48,689 nucleotides of DNA from Nocardioides caeni. Lineage in GTDB: Bacteria > Actinomycetota > Actinomycetes > Propionibacteriales > Nocardioidaceae. The translations under genes were made by a program, and so were the position numbers. The notes under the pieces were generated by a model. That model had not been told where the DNA came from. It did no database searches and saw only the letters and a program-made list of their open reading frames with translations. Each line of letters begins with the position of its first letter. Within the stretch, counting starts at the first letter, position 1. Shown one piece after another: positions 25,689 through 33,007 of the stretch. The stretch is from contig NZ_STGW01000004.1 in the NCBI RefSeq assembly GCF_004912195.1, forward strand, positions 77,837 through 126,525, written 5' to 3'.

Positions 25689-26896
25689 GCGTGGTCGAGC
25701 CGACCGAGCTGCGCGCCCGCTTCGCCCGATCGCTCTCGGCGCTCTACGGCACGGAGGTGCCGGCGTACACGACGCTCGTGGAGGTCTGCGAGCAGATCAA
25801 CGCCGAGGTGCTCGACCGCCTGGGCGCCGAGGCGGAGCGGCACGGCAGCATCGCCCGGGTCACCGCCGAGCGGCACGGCGCGATCCGGGTCGGGACGGCG
25901 GACGAGCTCGCCCAGGTCGCCCGCATCCTCGGCGCCTGCGGCATGCATCCCGTCGGCTTCTACGACCTGCGGGAGGCGAGTCCCCCCGTCCCGGTCGTGT
26001 CGACGGCCTTCCGGCCGACCGACAGTGACGAGCTGGCTGCCAACCCGTTCCGGGTGTTCACCTCGCTGCTGGTCGTCGACGACCGGCGTTTCTTCGACGC
26101 GGCCACACAGAGCCAGCTGGAGGAGTTCCTGGGTGCCCGCCGGCTCTTCCCCGACGAGCTGCTGGAGCTCGCCGACCGCGCGGAGACCTGCAACGGCCTG
26201 GAGATCGGCGACGCCGAGCGCTTCCTCGAGCTCGCCACGGCTTCGTTCGCCCTCTCGGCAGAGCCGGTCGACCACGCCTGGTACGACCATCTCGAGGCGA
26301 TCTCGTCGGTCGCCGCCGACATCGGCGGCGTCACCTCGACCCACATCAACCACCTCACGCCGCGGGTGCTCGACATCGACGAGCTCTATCGCCGGATGGA
26401 GGCGCGCGGGATCACGATGATCGACCGGATCCAGGGCCCGCCGCTGACCACGAAGCCGGCCGTCCTGCTGCGCCAGACGTCGTTCCGCGCCCTCGCCGAG
26501 CCCCGCACCTTCCGCGAGCCCGACGGCTCCCTGGCGCCCGGCGAGCTGCGGGTGCGCTTCGGAGAGGTCGAGGCGCGGGGGGTCGCGCTGACGCCCGCCG
26601 GGCGGGCCCTCTACGACGACCGCGGCATCGACGCCTTCCCCGACACCGCGCAGGAGCTGCACGCCGCCGGCCTGGCCTACTACCGCCGTGATCCCGATGC
26701 GCCGGGCGGCCTCAGCCCGATCGTCTACGAGGACTTCCTCCCGAAGTCGGCAGCCGGCATCTTCGCCTCCAACCTCACCTCCGACGGCTCCGTGGACGCC
26801 GCCCAGCGCGCCTCCGCCCGCGACGCCGCCTGGCTCCAGGATGCGCTCGGCCGGCCCCTGCACGACCCGTACGAGCTCTACGCCGCCCAGGTCTGA
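25685..26896 (+). CDS. hglS: 2-oxoadipate dioxygenase/decarboxylase HglS (DUF1338, YdcJ family)
   Basis: A 403-residue non-haem iron enzyme that converts 2-oxoadipate to 2-hydroxyglutarate with O2 and release of CO2. Candidate metal and substrate residues match those of Pseudomonas putida HglS by spacing: His64 and Arg68 in ERHGAIRVG (His70/Arg74 there), His in THINHLTPR (His226), and Glu in RFGEVEARG (Glu294). VSTAFRPTDSDELAANPFRVF and YEDFLPKSAAGIFASN are further family signatures. The start is the GTG that overlaps the ALDH stop as GTGA; the longer upstream frame is only the ALDH shadow. The aminotransferase that would make 2-oxoadipate from 2-aminoadipate is missing here and must be elsewhere. 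Transcription runs into a long hairpin 23 bases downstream. Confidence 0.92.
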   Translation: MSVVEPTELRARFARSLSALYGTEVPAYTTLVEVCEQINAEVLDRLGAEAERHGSIARVTAERHGAIRVGTADELAQVARILGACGMHPVGFYDLREASPPVPVVSTAFRPTDSDELAANPFRVFTSLLVVDDRRFFDAATQSQLEEFLGARRLFPDELLELADRAETCNGLEIGDAERFLELATASFALSAEPVDHAWYDHLEAISSVAADIGGVTSTHINHLTPRVLDIDELYRRMEARGITMIDRIQGPPLTTKPAVLLRQTSFRALAEPRTFREPDGSLAPGELRVRFGEVEARGVALTPAGRALYDDRGIDAFPDTAQELHAAGLAYYRRDPDAPGGLSPIVYEDFLPKSAAGIFASNLTSDGSVDAAQRASARDAAWLQDALGRPLHDPYELYAAQV

Positions 26897-26918
26897 CGAA
26901 GGGCATCTCGACGTCAGG

Positions 26919-27075
26919 CCCGGATCCGCAGGTAAGCGGCGTGGCGAGCGACACCAAACGGGTGTGATGGGTGTGCCGGCCCCGCGACGGCATCCTGGTT
27001 GGCTGTTGAGCGGGTCCGGTGCGCCCAGCGCGCCCGTTTCGTGGCGCTCGGTCGTCGCTTACCTGCGGATCCGGG
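26919..27075. repeat. 157-bp palindromic (MITE/REP-like) hairpin element
   Basis: The outer ends CCCGGATCCGCAGGTAAGCG (26919-26938) and its exact complement (27056-27075) form a perfect 20-bp stem. Inside, 47 and 46 bases (26939-26985 and 27010-27055) pair at about 72%, and many mismatches are T opposite G, which still pair in RNA. The loop is about 24 bases (26986-27009). The element fills the gap between convergent hglS and the SRPBCC gene and stops one base before the latter's stop codon. It has no ORF. It could serve as a two-way terminator; origin as a miniature inverted-repeat element is inferred. Confidence 0.85.
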
Positions 27076-27516
27076 TCAGAGAGCCTCGACGTTCTTGACC
27101 AGCGTCTCGCTGGTGTGGCGGATGGCGATCCCGATGACCGGCTTGACCGCCTTCTCGATGGCGCGGCCGGCGGGGCCGCCGGGGAGGACGTACTCGATCC
27201 ACGCGTCGACGCGGGTGCGGCCCTCACCGAGGTCGGTGAAGGTCCAGCGCTGGGTGTTCTGGATGCCCTTGACCGACGTGATCTCGATCAGCCGGTCCTG
27301 CTCCCAGGCCGTGCACTTGATGCGCGACTTGAGCGGGACGCCGACCTTCATCACGCCGTCGTACTCGGCGCCGACTCCGCGCAGCTGCTCGCCGACAGGG
27401 TCGATCTTGCTGAGGCCGTACATCCAGTCCTTGGTCTTGGTGAAGTCGTCGACATAGGCGAAAACCACCTCGATCGGCTTGTTGATCTCGACGAACTGCT
27501 CCACCACGTTGGCCAT
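27076..27516 (-). CDS. SRPBCC (START-like) family protein, cytoplasmic
   Basis: A 146-residue polyketide-cyclase/SRPBCC fold: VVEQFVEINKPIEVVFAYVDDFTK, DWMYGLSKIDPVGEQL, YDGVMKVGVPLKSRIKCTAWEQDRLIEITS and RWTFTDLGEGRTRVDAWIEYVLPG. There is no signal peptide, unlike the SRPBCC protein at 6884. Such stand-alone domains bind or transport hydrophobic ligands; the ligand here is unknown. The start MANVVEQF is preferred. An in-frame GTG six codons upstream (VTESRP) would lie inside an inverted repeat that looks like a regulatory site. The stop codon abuts the 157-bp hairpin element. Confidence 0.85.
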   Translation of the reverse strand: MANVVEQFVEINKPIEVVFAYVDDFTKTKDWMYGLSKIDPVGEQLRGVGAEYDGVMKVGVPLKSRIKCTAWEQDRLIEITSVKGIQNTQRWTFTDLGEGRTRVDAWIEYVLPGGPAGRAIEKAVKPVIGIAIRHTSETLVKNVEAL

Positions 27517-27527
27517 GGGCCGGGATT

Positions 27528-27547
27528 CTGTCACAAGCCGTTGACAG
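27528..27547. promoter_or_regulatory. Inverted repeat upstream of the SRPBCC gene
   Basis: CTGTCA and TGACAG flank 8 bases, 12 bases before the ATG. On the minus strand it reads CTGTCAACGGCTTGTGACAG, which shares CTGTCAACG, length and the GACAG end with the site at 6791-6810 ahead of the other SRPBCC gene. On the plus strand its CTGTCACAA also equals one arm of the palindrome at 3954-3974. An operator role is inferred. Confidence 0.45.
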
Positions 27548-27573
27548 ATCGTGGGCCTGCTCTCAGCTTGGAT

Positions 27574-28671
27574 TCAGCGCGGCGGCGGCAGCGCGTCGGT
27601 CGCCTCCAGCTGCCCCATCCCGGTGACCATGAGCAGGTCGCTGACGATCGCCCGGAGCTGGGCCAGGATTGCCGCGGCGGTCAGGACGTCGCTGTGCTCG
27701 ACCTGCCCGGTCGCGGCGCCCACGGCGAGCAGCACGTCCCGGGCCTCGGTCGCCATCCGGTCGGCGGCGAGCTCCTCCGCCATCGCGTCCGCAGCCGCGG
27801 CCAGGTCGGCCGTCAACAAGGCGTACGACGGCGGGATCTCGCGCCGCCGATAGGCCGCCACCGACGTCTGGCGCACCAGCACGCGCGTGCTCCGCAGCGC
27901 GCGGTCGAGCGGGTCGACGAGCTCGATCATCCGGCGCAGCGGCTCGCGATGACGGACCCGGAAGGGCGAGGAGCTCACCACCGACATGCCCTCGTCCGCC
28001 GCCGACTGGAGCTCGCGGATCAAGCGGTCGGTGGACCTGGCGTCGGCGAGCAGCTCGAGCGCGGGCGTGACCTCGCCGTCGACCATCAGGTCGGAGGCCG
28101 CGCGCAGCAACTCGGCCATCTTGCGGGCGACCGCGGCTGCCTGCTCCCGTGGGCGGCGCAGGGGTGCGGCCGGCACGACCATCGCCGCCACCAGCGCCAC
28201 CGCTCCGCCAATCAGCGCGTCCGTCCATCGCAGGAACGCGCCCTGGGCACCGGGGACGAGCGCCGCGACCACGATCGACTGCACCGCCGCCTGGGTGACG
28301 AAGATGGTGCCGGCGTCGAGCAGCAGCGCGGTCGACATCGCCAGCAGCACGATGAGCGACAGCTGCCACGGGCCGGAGCCGATCCCGGCGAGCAGCAGGT
28401 CGGCGACCAGGACGCCGATCGCGACGCCGAGGGTCACCTCGACCACCCGCCGCAGGCGCTGGCCGTACGACGTACCGAGGGACACCACGGCCGCGATCGG
28501 CGCGAAGAAGGGCGACTCGTGACCGATCAGGTCGGCGGCGATCCACCAGGCGATGCCCGCGGCGACGGCGCACTGGCAGACCACCCAGGCCTTGCCGCGC
28601 CAACGCTCGATGCGGCCGCGCAGCGACAGGCGGCTGCGCGACCACATCCGATCGAGCGAGGGTGCCTCCAC
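27574..28671 (-). CDS. FUSC family (aromatic acid exporter-like) membrane protein
   Basis: A 365-residue protein with an N-terminal membrane half and a soluble C-terminal half. Helices cover about residues 28-48, 53-70, 76-94, 98-118, 122-140 and 150-168 (VVCQCAVAAGIAWWIAADLI, SPFFAPIAAVVSLG, VVEVTLGVAIGVLVADLLLA and others). The pattern SPFFAPIAAVVSLGTSYGQRLRRVVEVTLGVAIGVLVAD is the FUSC/ArAE signature (APIAA...G....R..G...G). The C-terminal 190 residues are helical and probably cytoplasmic. Members export aromatic carboxylic acids or similar compounds, but most actinobacterial ones are uncharacterised. No partner membrane-fusion gene is visible nearby. Confidence 0.9.
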   Translation of the reverse strand: MEAPSLDRMWSRSRLSLRGRIERWRGKAWVVCQCAVAAGIAWWIAADLIGHESPFFAPIAAVVSLGTSYGQRLRRVVEVTLGVAIGVLVADLLLAGIGSGPWQLSLIVLLAMSTALLLDAGTIFVTQAAVQSIVVAALVPGAQGAFLRWTDALIGGAVALVAAMVVPAAPLRRPREQAAAVARKMAELLRAASDLMVDGEVTPALELLADARSTDRLIRELQSAADEGMSVVSSSPFRVRHREPLRRMIELVDPLDRALRSTRVLVRQTSVAAYRRREIPPSYALLTADLAAAADAMAEELAADRMATEARDVLLAVGAATGQVEHSDVLTAAAILAQLRAIVSDLLMVTGMGQLEATDALPPPR

Positions 28672-28705
28672 AGAGGGGAGGCTAGTGCGTGACCCGGAGA
28701 GTGGC

Positions 28706-29542
28706 TCAGACGACCTTGGTCGGGAGCACCCGCTTCGAGACCACCGCGATGATGTCCTCGTAGCGCGAACCGGTGAACTTCTGGAAGTTGTGCAGCGCGT
28801 GGGCGTCGAGGCCGACCAGGACGCGCGCCTGGTTCTTAGTGATGCCCTTCACGATGATCTCGGCGGCCCGCTCGGGGGTCATCTTGGCGAGCTTCTCGTC
28901 GAACAGCTTGGCCGTCGCGGCCTTGTCCTCCTTGTCGGAGACCCGGGCGCTGCGGGCGATGGCGGTCTTGATGCCACCGGGGTGCACGGAGGTCACGCCG
29001 ACCTTGTGACCGGCGATCAGCATCTCCTCGCGCACCGCCTCGGTGAAGCCGCGCACGGCGAACTTCGTCGCGTTGTAGGCGCTCTGGCCCGGCATCGCGA
29101 GCAGGCCGAAGAGGGAGGACAGGTTGACGACGTGGCCGTCGCCGGAGGCGATCAGGTGCGGCAGGAACTCCTTGGTGCCATAGACGACACCCCAGAAGTT
29201 GATGCCGACGATCCACTCCATGTCCTCGTAGGTCAGGTCGACCGCGTCGCCGGCCAGCGCCACTCCGGCGTTGTTGATGACGACGTTGACCTGGCCGAAG
29301 TGCTCGGCCACCTCGGTGGCGTACGACGAGAAGGCGGCCTTGTCCGCGACGTCGAGCCGCGCCGTGTGCACGTCCGGCGACCCGGCCTTCACCGCGAGCT
29401 CGACGGTCTCGCTGAGGCCCGCCTCGTTGACGTCGGAGAGCGCCAGGCGGGCGCCCTTGCCGGCGAGGTTGACCGCCAGCGCACGGCCGATGCCGGAGCC
29501 GGCACCGGTGATGACGACGACCTTGTCCTTGAGGTTCTTCAT
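28706..29542 (-). CDS. SDR family NAD(P)-dependent oxidoreductase
   Basis: A 278-residue classical SDR. TGAGSGIGRAL is the cofactor loop, Asp in LDVADKAAF contacts adenine, VINNAGVAL is NNAG, VVNLSSLFG holds the catalytic Ser and SAYNATKFAVRGFTEA gives YxxxK. The C-terminal extension (SVHPGGIKTAIARSARV to LPTKVV) resembles actinobacterial SDRs found beside flavin monooxygenases. Its ATG overlaps the monooxygenase stop as ATGA, so the two are made together. A pathway in which the SDR oxidises an alcohol to a ketone for the Baeyer-Villiger-like enzyme is plausible; the substrate (steroid, terpene or cyclic ketone) is not known. Confidence 0.93.
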   Translation of the reverse strand: MKNLKDKVVVITGAGSGIGRALAVNLAGKGARLALSDVNEAGLSETVELAVKAGSPDVHTARLDVADKAAFSSYATEVAEHFGQVNVVINNAGVALAGDAVDLTYEDMEWIVGINFWGVVYGTKEFLPHLIASGDGHVVNLSSLFGLLAMPGQSAYNATKFAVRGFTEAVREEMLIAGHKVGVTSVHPGGIKTAIARSARVSDKEDKAATAKLFDEKLAKMTPERAAEIIVKGITKNQARVLVGLDAHALHNFQKFTGSRYEDIIAVVSKRVLPTKVV

Positions 29543-31068
29543 GCGGATTCCTTGATCTTCGTGGGAGCCGGGCTGGTGCGGAGGGCCTCGACGGCGTACT
29601 TCTCGACGTCGAACTGTGACAGGTGGCCGCGGAAGGTGAAGGTCTGCCCCGGCCAGAGCGTGGTGTTGTTGCCGAACTTGTCGAGGTACCAGCTCGCGCA
29701 GCCGCCGGTCTGCCACACGGTGGGCTTCATCTTGCGGCGGATGTCGGCGACCCAGTCGTCCTGGGCGGCGCGGGTCGGCTCGACTGCGCCGAGCCCCCGC
29801 CTGCGGAGGGTGCGGACGGCATCGACGACGTACTTCACCTGGGACTCGATGATGAAGATGATGCTCGAGTGGCCCAGCGCGGTGTTGGGGCCGACGAGGA
29901 AGAACAGGTTGGGGAAGCCGTTGACCGTCGTCCCCTTGTAGGCCGCCATGCCCTCGGTGTCCCAGACGTCGGCGAGCGTGCGGCCCTCCCGGCCGGTCAC
30001 GTGGGCCGCGATCGGCGGGTCGGTGACGTAGAAGCCGGTGGCGATCACCAGCACGTCGATCGGGCGCTCGACGCCGTCGCTGGTGACGATGCCGCTCTCG
30101 GTGATCGAGGCGATCGGGTCGGTGACCAGGTCGACGTTGTCGGCGTCGAGGGCGGGATACCACTTGTTGGAGATGAGGATCCGCTTGCAGCCGGCGCGGT
30201 AGTCGGGCGTGACCTTCGCGCGCAGCTCCGGGTCCTCGATCCCCTTGGCGATGTTCTTCTTGCCCTGCATCTCGACGGCGCGCATCAGCTGCGGGAAGCG
30301 CGCGAACGCCGGCACGCGGGCCTCGAGGGTGCCGTAGACGGCGCTGCGGACCAGCCGCTGGGCGCCGGGGACGTGGCGGAACACGGCCTTCTCGAGGGCG
30401 GTGAACGCGCGCTCGTTGCGCGGGATGATCCAGTTGGGGGTGCGCTGGTAGACGTCGAGGTGGCCGACCACCTTCTGCAGCTCGGGGACGATCTGGACGG
30501 CCGAGGCGCCGGTGCCGATGACAGCCACCCGCTTGCCCTTCAGGTCCACGTCGTGGTTCCAGCGGGCCGAGTGGAAGACCTCGCCGGCGAACGACTCGAT
30601 GCCGGCGATCTCGGGCAGCTTCGGCTCGGACAGGCCGCCGGCGGCGGAGGTGACCGTGCGGGCGGCGTACTCCCGGAGGCCCTGGGGGCCCTCGACCGTG
30701 ACGTTCCAGCGCTGCGCGCCGGCGTCCCAGACGGCGTCGCGGACGGCGGTGTCGAAGACGAAGCGGTCGAGCGTGCCCGACTCCTCGGCGACGCGGCGGG
30801 TGTATTCCCAGATCTCCTGCTGCGGCGAGTAGACCTTGGTCCAGTCGGGGTTGAGCGCGAACGAGTAGGAGTAGAGCTGGCTCGGGACGTCGCACTCGGC
30901 ACCCGGGTAGGTGTTGATGTGCCACGTGCCGCCGACGTCGCTGTCCTTCTCGATGACGACGAAGTCCGTCTCGCCTGCCTCGTCGAGCTTGATGGCGGTG
31001 GCGAGCCCACCGAAGCCGGCGCCGATGACGAGGTGGTCGACGAGCGTCGGGGTCTGCGTTGCGGTCAT
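29539..31068 (-). CDS. FAD-dependent monooxygenase, Baeyer-Villiger/FMO type
   Basis: A 509-residue flavin monooxygenase with two dinucleotide folds: GAGFGG (16-21) for FAD and GTGASA (185-190) for NADPH. Between them is FAGEVFHSARWN (160-171), which fits the Baeyer-Villiger fingerprint FxGxxxHxxxW, with Asn where Pro or Asp is usual. VLVIATGFYVTD is the second FMO motif. Such enzymes insert oxygen next to a ketone or oxidise N or S atoms. It is followed by a coupled SDR and divergent from a TetR gene across a palindrome, so substrate-induced expression is likely. The start MTATQTPTLVDHLVIG is clear. Confidence 0.93.
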   Translation of the reverse strand: MTATQTPTLVDHLVIGAGFGGLATAIKLDEAGETDFVVIEKDSDVGGTWHINTYPGAECDVPSQLYSYSFALNPDWTKVYSPQQEIWEYTRRVAEESGTLDRFVFDTAVRDAVWDAGAQRWNVTVEGPQGLREYAARTVTSAAGGLSEPKLPEIAGIESFAGEVFHSARWNHDVDLKGKRVAVIGTGASAVQIVPELQKVVGHLDVYQRTPNWIIPRNERAFTALEKAVFRHVPGAQRLVRSAVYGTLEARVPAFARFPQLMRAVEMQGKKNIAKGIEDPELRAKVTPDYRAGCKRILISNKWYPALDADNVDLVTDPIASITESGIVTSDGVERPIDVLVIATGFYVTDPPIAAHVTGREGRTLADVWDTEGMAAYKGTTVNGFPNLFFLVGPNTALGHSSIIFIIESQVKYVVDAVRTLRRRGLGAVEPTRAAQDDWVADIRRKMKPTVWQTGGCASWYLDKFGNNTTLWPGQTFTFRGHLSQFDVEKYAVEALRTSPAPTKIKESA

Positions 31069-31087
31069 GGGAAGGACGCTATTGCCA

Positions 31088-31108
31088 CTATTGAATATCT
31101 GTCAATAG
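31088..31108. promoter_or_regulatory. Operator between the monooxygenase and TetR genes
   Basis: Perfect 7-base arms CTATTGA and TCAATAG are separated by ATATCTG. The site is very AT-rich against its surroundings and lies in the 41-base gap between divergent starts, ending 1 base before the upstream-most TetR ATG. This is the usual position for a TetR repressor that controls both itself and the monooxygenase operon. Confidence 0.7.
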
Positions 31109-31109
31109 G

Positions 31110-31718
31110 ATGGGCGGCGTGACGACCACCACCTCCTCACGCACCCGGCTCAGCCCGGACGAGCGCCGCACCCAGCTGCTCGACCTCGGCGTCCGGCTGC
31201 TCGCGACCACCTCACTCGAGGAGCTGTCGATCGACGTGCTCGCCGAGGAGGCCGGCATCTCGCGCGGGCTGCTCTATCACTACTTCGGCACCAAGCTGGG
31301 CTTCTTCGAGGCCGTGGTGCAGCACGCCGCCGACGACCTCTACCGCCAGACCGCTCCCCCGGCCGAGGGCGAGCCGCTCGAGCGACTGATGGGCTCCATC
31401 ACCGGCTACGTCGACTACGTCGTGGCCAACCAGCCCGGCTACCGCTCCCTGGTCCGCGCGGCCTCGGGCGGCAACGACACCCTGCGCCGCATCTACGACG
31501 ACACCTTCCGCGCCCTCGCCGACCGCTTCTTCGCCGTCGACACCGGCACGATCGACCTCCCCGACACCCCTGCCGTCCGCCTCGTCCTCCATGCCTGGCA
31601 GGCCATGACCGAGGCACTGGTCCTGCGCTGGTGCGACGACCCCGCCGGCCTCACCCGCGACGACCTCCTCCGCGTCATCGTCGACTCCCTCCTCCCCCTC
31701 CTCGCCGCCCTCCCCTGA
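31110..31718 (+). CDS. TetR family transcriptional regulator
   Basis: A 202-residue repressor. The DNA-binding domain is RRTQLLDLGVRLLATTSLEELSIDVLAEEAGISRGLLYHYFGTKLGFFEAVV, with the typical GISRGLLYHYFGTK recognition helix. The C-terminal ligand domain includes YVDYVVANQPGYRSLVRAASGGND, seen in actinobacterial TetR proteins beside lipid and ketone catabolic genes. It probably represses the divergent monooxygenase-SDR pair through the adjacent palindrome. The ATG used here leaves no room for a ribosome site and would imply a leaderless message. GTG three codons later (VTTTTSSRTRL) has AGG 9 bases upstream and is an equal candidate. The stop codon is followed at once by the 22-bp repeat array. 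Confidence 0.92.
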   Translation: MGGVTTTTSSRTRLSPDERRTQLLDLGVRLLATTSLEELSIDVLAEEAGISRGLLYHYFGTKLGFFEAVVQHAADDLYRQTAPPAEGEPLERLMGSITGYVDYVVANQPGYRSLVRAASGGNDTLRRIYDDTFRALADRFFAVDTGTIDLPDTPAVRLVLHAWQAMTEALVLRWCDDPAGLTRDDLLRVIVDSLLPLLAALP

Positions 31719-31806
31719 CCCACGAGGTGGGAGGACTCGCGGCGCGAAGAGGGAGGAAAGGCGGCGCGAGGTGGGAGGACTGGCGACGCGGGGTGGCACG
31801 ACTGGT
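31719..31806 (+). repeat. Four-unit 22-bp tandem repeat array (left)
   Basis: Four contiguous 22-base units begin at 31719, 31741, 31763 and 31785, with core GGCGCGAGGTGGGAG. The first unit opens with CCCACGAGGTGGG, itself a small hairpin. Units differ at several positions and the last is the most diverged. There are no spacers, so it is not CRISPR. The array fills the whole space between the TetR stop and the stop of the convergent DUF559 gene. Confidence 0.9.
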
Positions 31807-32786
31807 CATCTCCGGCGCCGGGGCCCACGCGGCACGTAGAGGTCAGGGCCGCGTGCAAAGATGCGCTTGCTGTGAGCGGCGGGCTTGCGCAGGTCGATCT
31901 CCTGGTCGAGCTGGCTCAGCCAGGTCGTGCGCGCCGACGCCGACAGATCGGCCTTGCGTACGACGATGACGACCCACCCGATCGCAGCCAGGGCCTCCCG
32001 CCGAAGTCGGTCGCGCTCACGGTCGTCCTCCGATGTGTGGAACTCCTCGCCGTCGTACTCCACGGCGATGCGCAGGTGCTCATAGGCGTTCTCCATACGC
32101 ACCCACCCCCATCCCGGGACCTGCACCCACACCTGGTCCGCGGGGATCGGCAGGCCGACGTCGTGGATCATCAGCCGCACCCACGACTCGGGTTGGGAGT
32201 CGACTCCGTCCTTGGACAGCGCCACCATCTGCCGCAGCTGGATCACGCCGCGCCGACCGCGAAAGCGCGCGACGTACGCCGCCAGCTCGGCCTGGCTGAT
32301 CGCGAACTCGCGGCGGAAGGCATCGAGAGCGGCCAGCGCCCGGTAGCGCTCCCTGAGGCACGCGATGTCACACGCCGTGCGGATGGGGGTTGTCACACAG
32401 ATGCCGCGGACCTGGGTGATCTCGTCCGGCGCCAGGCACCGCTTGCCACCGAACACGTCCTGGCGATGCGAGCCGTCCTTGCCGCCGAACGACACCACGT
32501 CCAGACGCGGAGGGAGATCGAGCTCGGCGAAGTCGAGCAAGTCGATGCCCCACAGCCACGCGGCACTGCGGTCGCACACGACCGCATGGGGCGGCATCAC
32601 GAGCGAGGCTGCACGAGCACGCAGACCGAGGTCGTCGGGCACCGCCGCCGCCACATAGACGTCGCGCAGCACCGGCCTCACCTGCCCGGTGTCGACGAGC
32701 GACCGCGCCGCACTGCGTCTCACGCCGCCGTCGACAGCACCGGCGATCGTGAACAGTCGCCCATCGAGAAGGTCCGAGATCTCCAT
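31806..32786 (-). CDS. Winged-helix (AbiEi-like) plus DUF559 nuclease-fold protein
   Basis: A 326-residue protein. Residues 1-50 (MEISDLLDGRLFTIAGAVDG to VYVAAAVPD) resemble the N-terminal winged helix of AbiEi-type antitoxins. The C-terminal part resembles DUF559/Vsr-like PD-(D/E)XK proteins: SQPESWVRLMIHDVGLP with Glu200, then VRMENAYEHLRIAVEYDGEEFH with Glu232, Glu243 and Asp245, a DDRERDRLRREAL helix, and GWVVIVVRKADL. The position that is usually Asp before AYxxLR is Glu/Asn here, so catalysis is uncertain. No AbiEii nucleotidyltransferase is adjacent, hence no obvious toxin-antitoxin pair. In-frame starts exist upstream (32858 and further), the longest being made of repeat sequence. The gene lies between two inverted 22-bp arrays. 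Confidence 0.8.
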   Translation of the reverse strand: MEISDLLDGRLFTIAGAVDGGVRRSAARSLVDTGQVRPVLRDVYVAAAVPDDLGLRARAASLVMPPHAVVCDRSAAWLWGIDLLDFAELDLPPRLDVVSFGGKDGSHRQDVFGGKRCLAPDEITQVRGICVTTPIRTACDIACLRERYRALAALDAFRREFAISQAELAAYVARFRGRRGVIQLRQMVALSKDGVDSQPESWVRLMIHDVGLPIPADQVWVQVPGWGWVRMENAYEHLRIAVEYDGEEFHTSEDDRERDRLRREALAAIGWVVIVVRKADLSASARTTWLSQLDQEIDLRKPAAHSKRIFARGPDLYVPRGPRRRR

Positions 32787-32911
32787 GCGCTCGAGGATCG
32801 TGCTGCCGCCGTACTGCGCACAGCGGGTCGTCCCCGGCCTGTGGACGACACCGCTCATCCACAGGCTGAGGTCGGCTTCAAGGTCAGCTCGACCTCTTCG
32901 ACGACCGCGAT

Positions 32912-32999
32912 CTCCCACCTCGCGCCGCCTGAACTCCCACCTCGCGCCGCCTGAACTCCCACCTCGCGGGGCGAGAGCTCCCACTTCGTGGGCCTAGGC
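32912..32999 (-). repeat. Four-unit 22-bp tandem repeat array (right, inverted)
   Basis: Units begin at 32912, 32934, 32956 and 32978. The first two are identical, with CTCCCACCTCGCGCC (complement of the left array's GGCGCGAGGTGGGAG). The outermost unit holds CCCACTTCGTGGG, the counterpart of the hairpin that opens the left array. The array ends 8 bases before the carboxylate-amine ligase GTG and runs towards the DUF559 gene leader. About 125 bases with no recognised feature separate it from that gene's ATG. Confidence 0.9.
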
Positions 33000-33007
33000 T
33001 GAGCACC

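Noticed and set aside
26919..27075. Small RNA gene or attenuator for the SRPBCC gene
   Set aside because: It lies downstream of both flanking genes, so it cannot attenuate either. A separate promoter was not seen.
31806..32786. AbiE toxin-antitoxin operon
   Set aside because: Only an AbiEi-like winged helix is seen. No AbiEii nucleotidyltransferase lies on either side.
31719..32999. CRISPR arrays
   Set aside because: Repeat units are contiguous with no unique spacers, and no cas gene is present.
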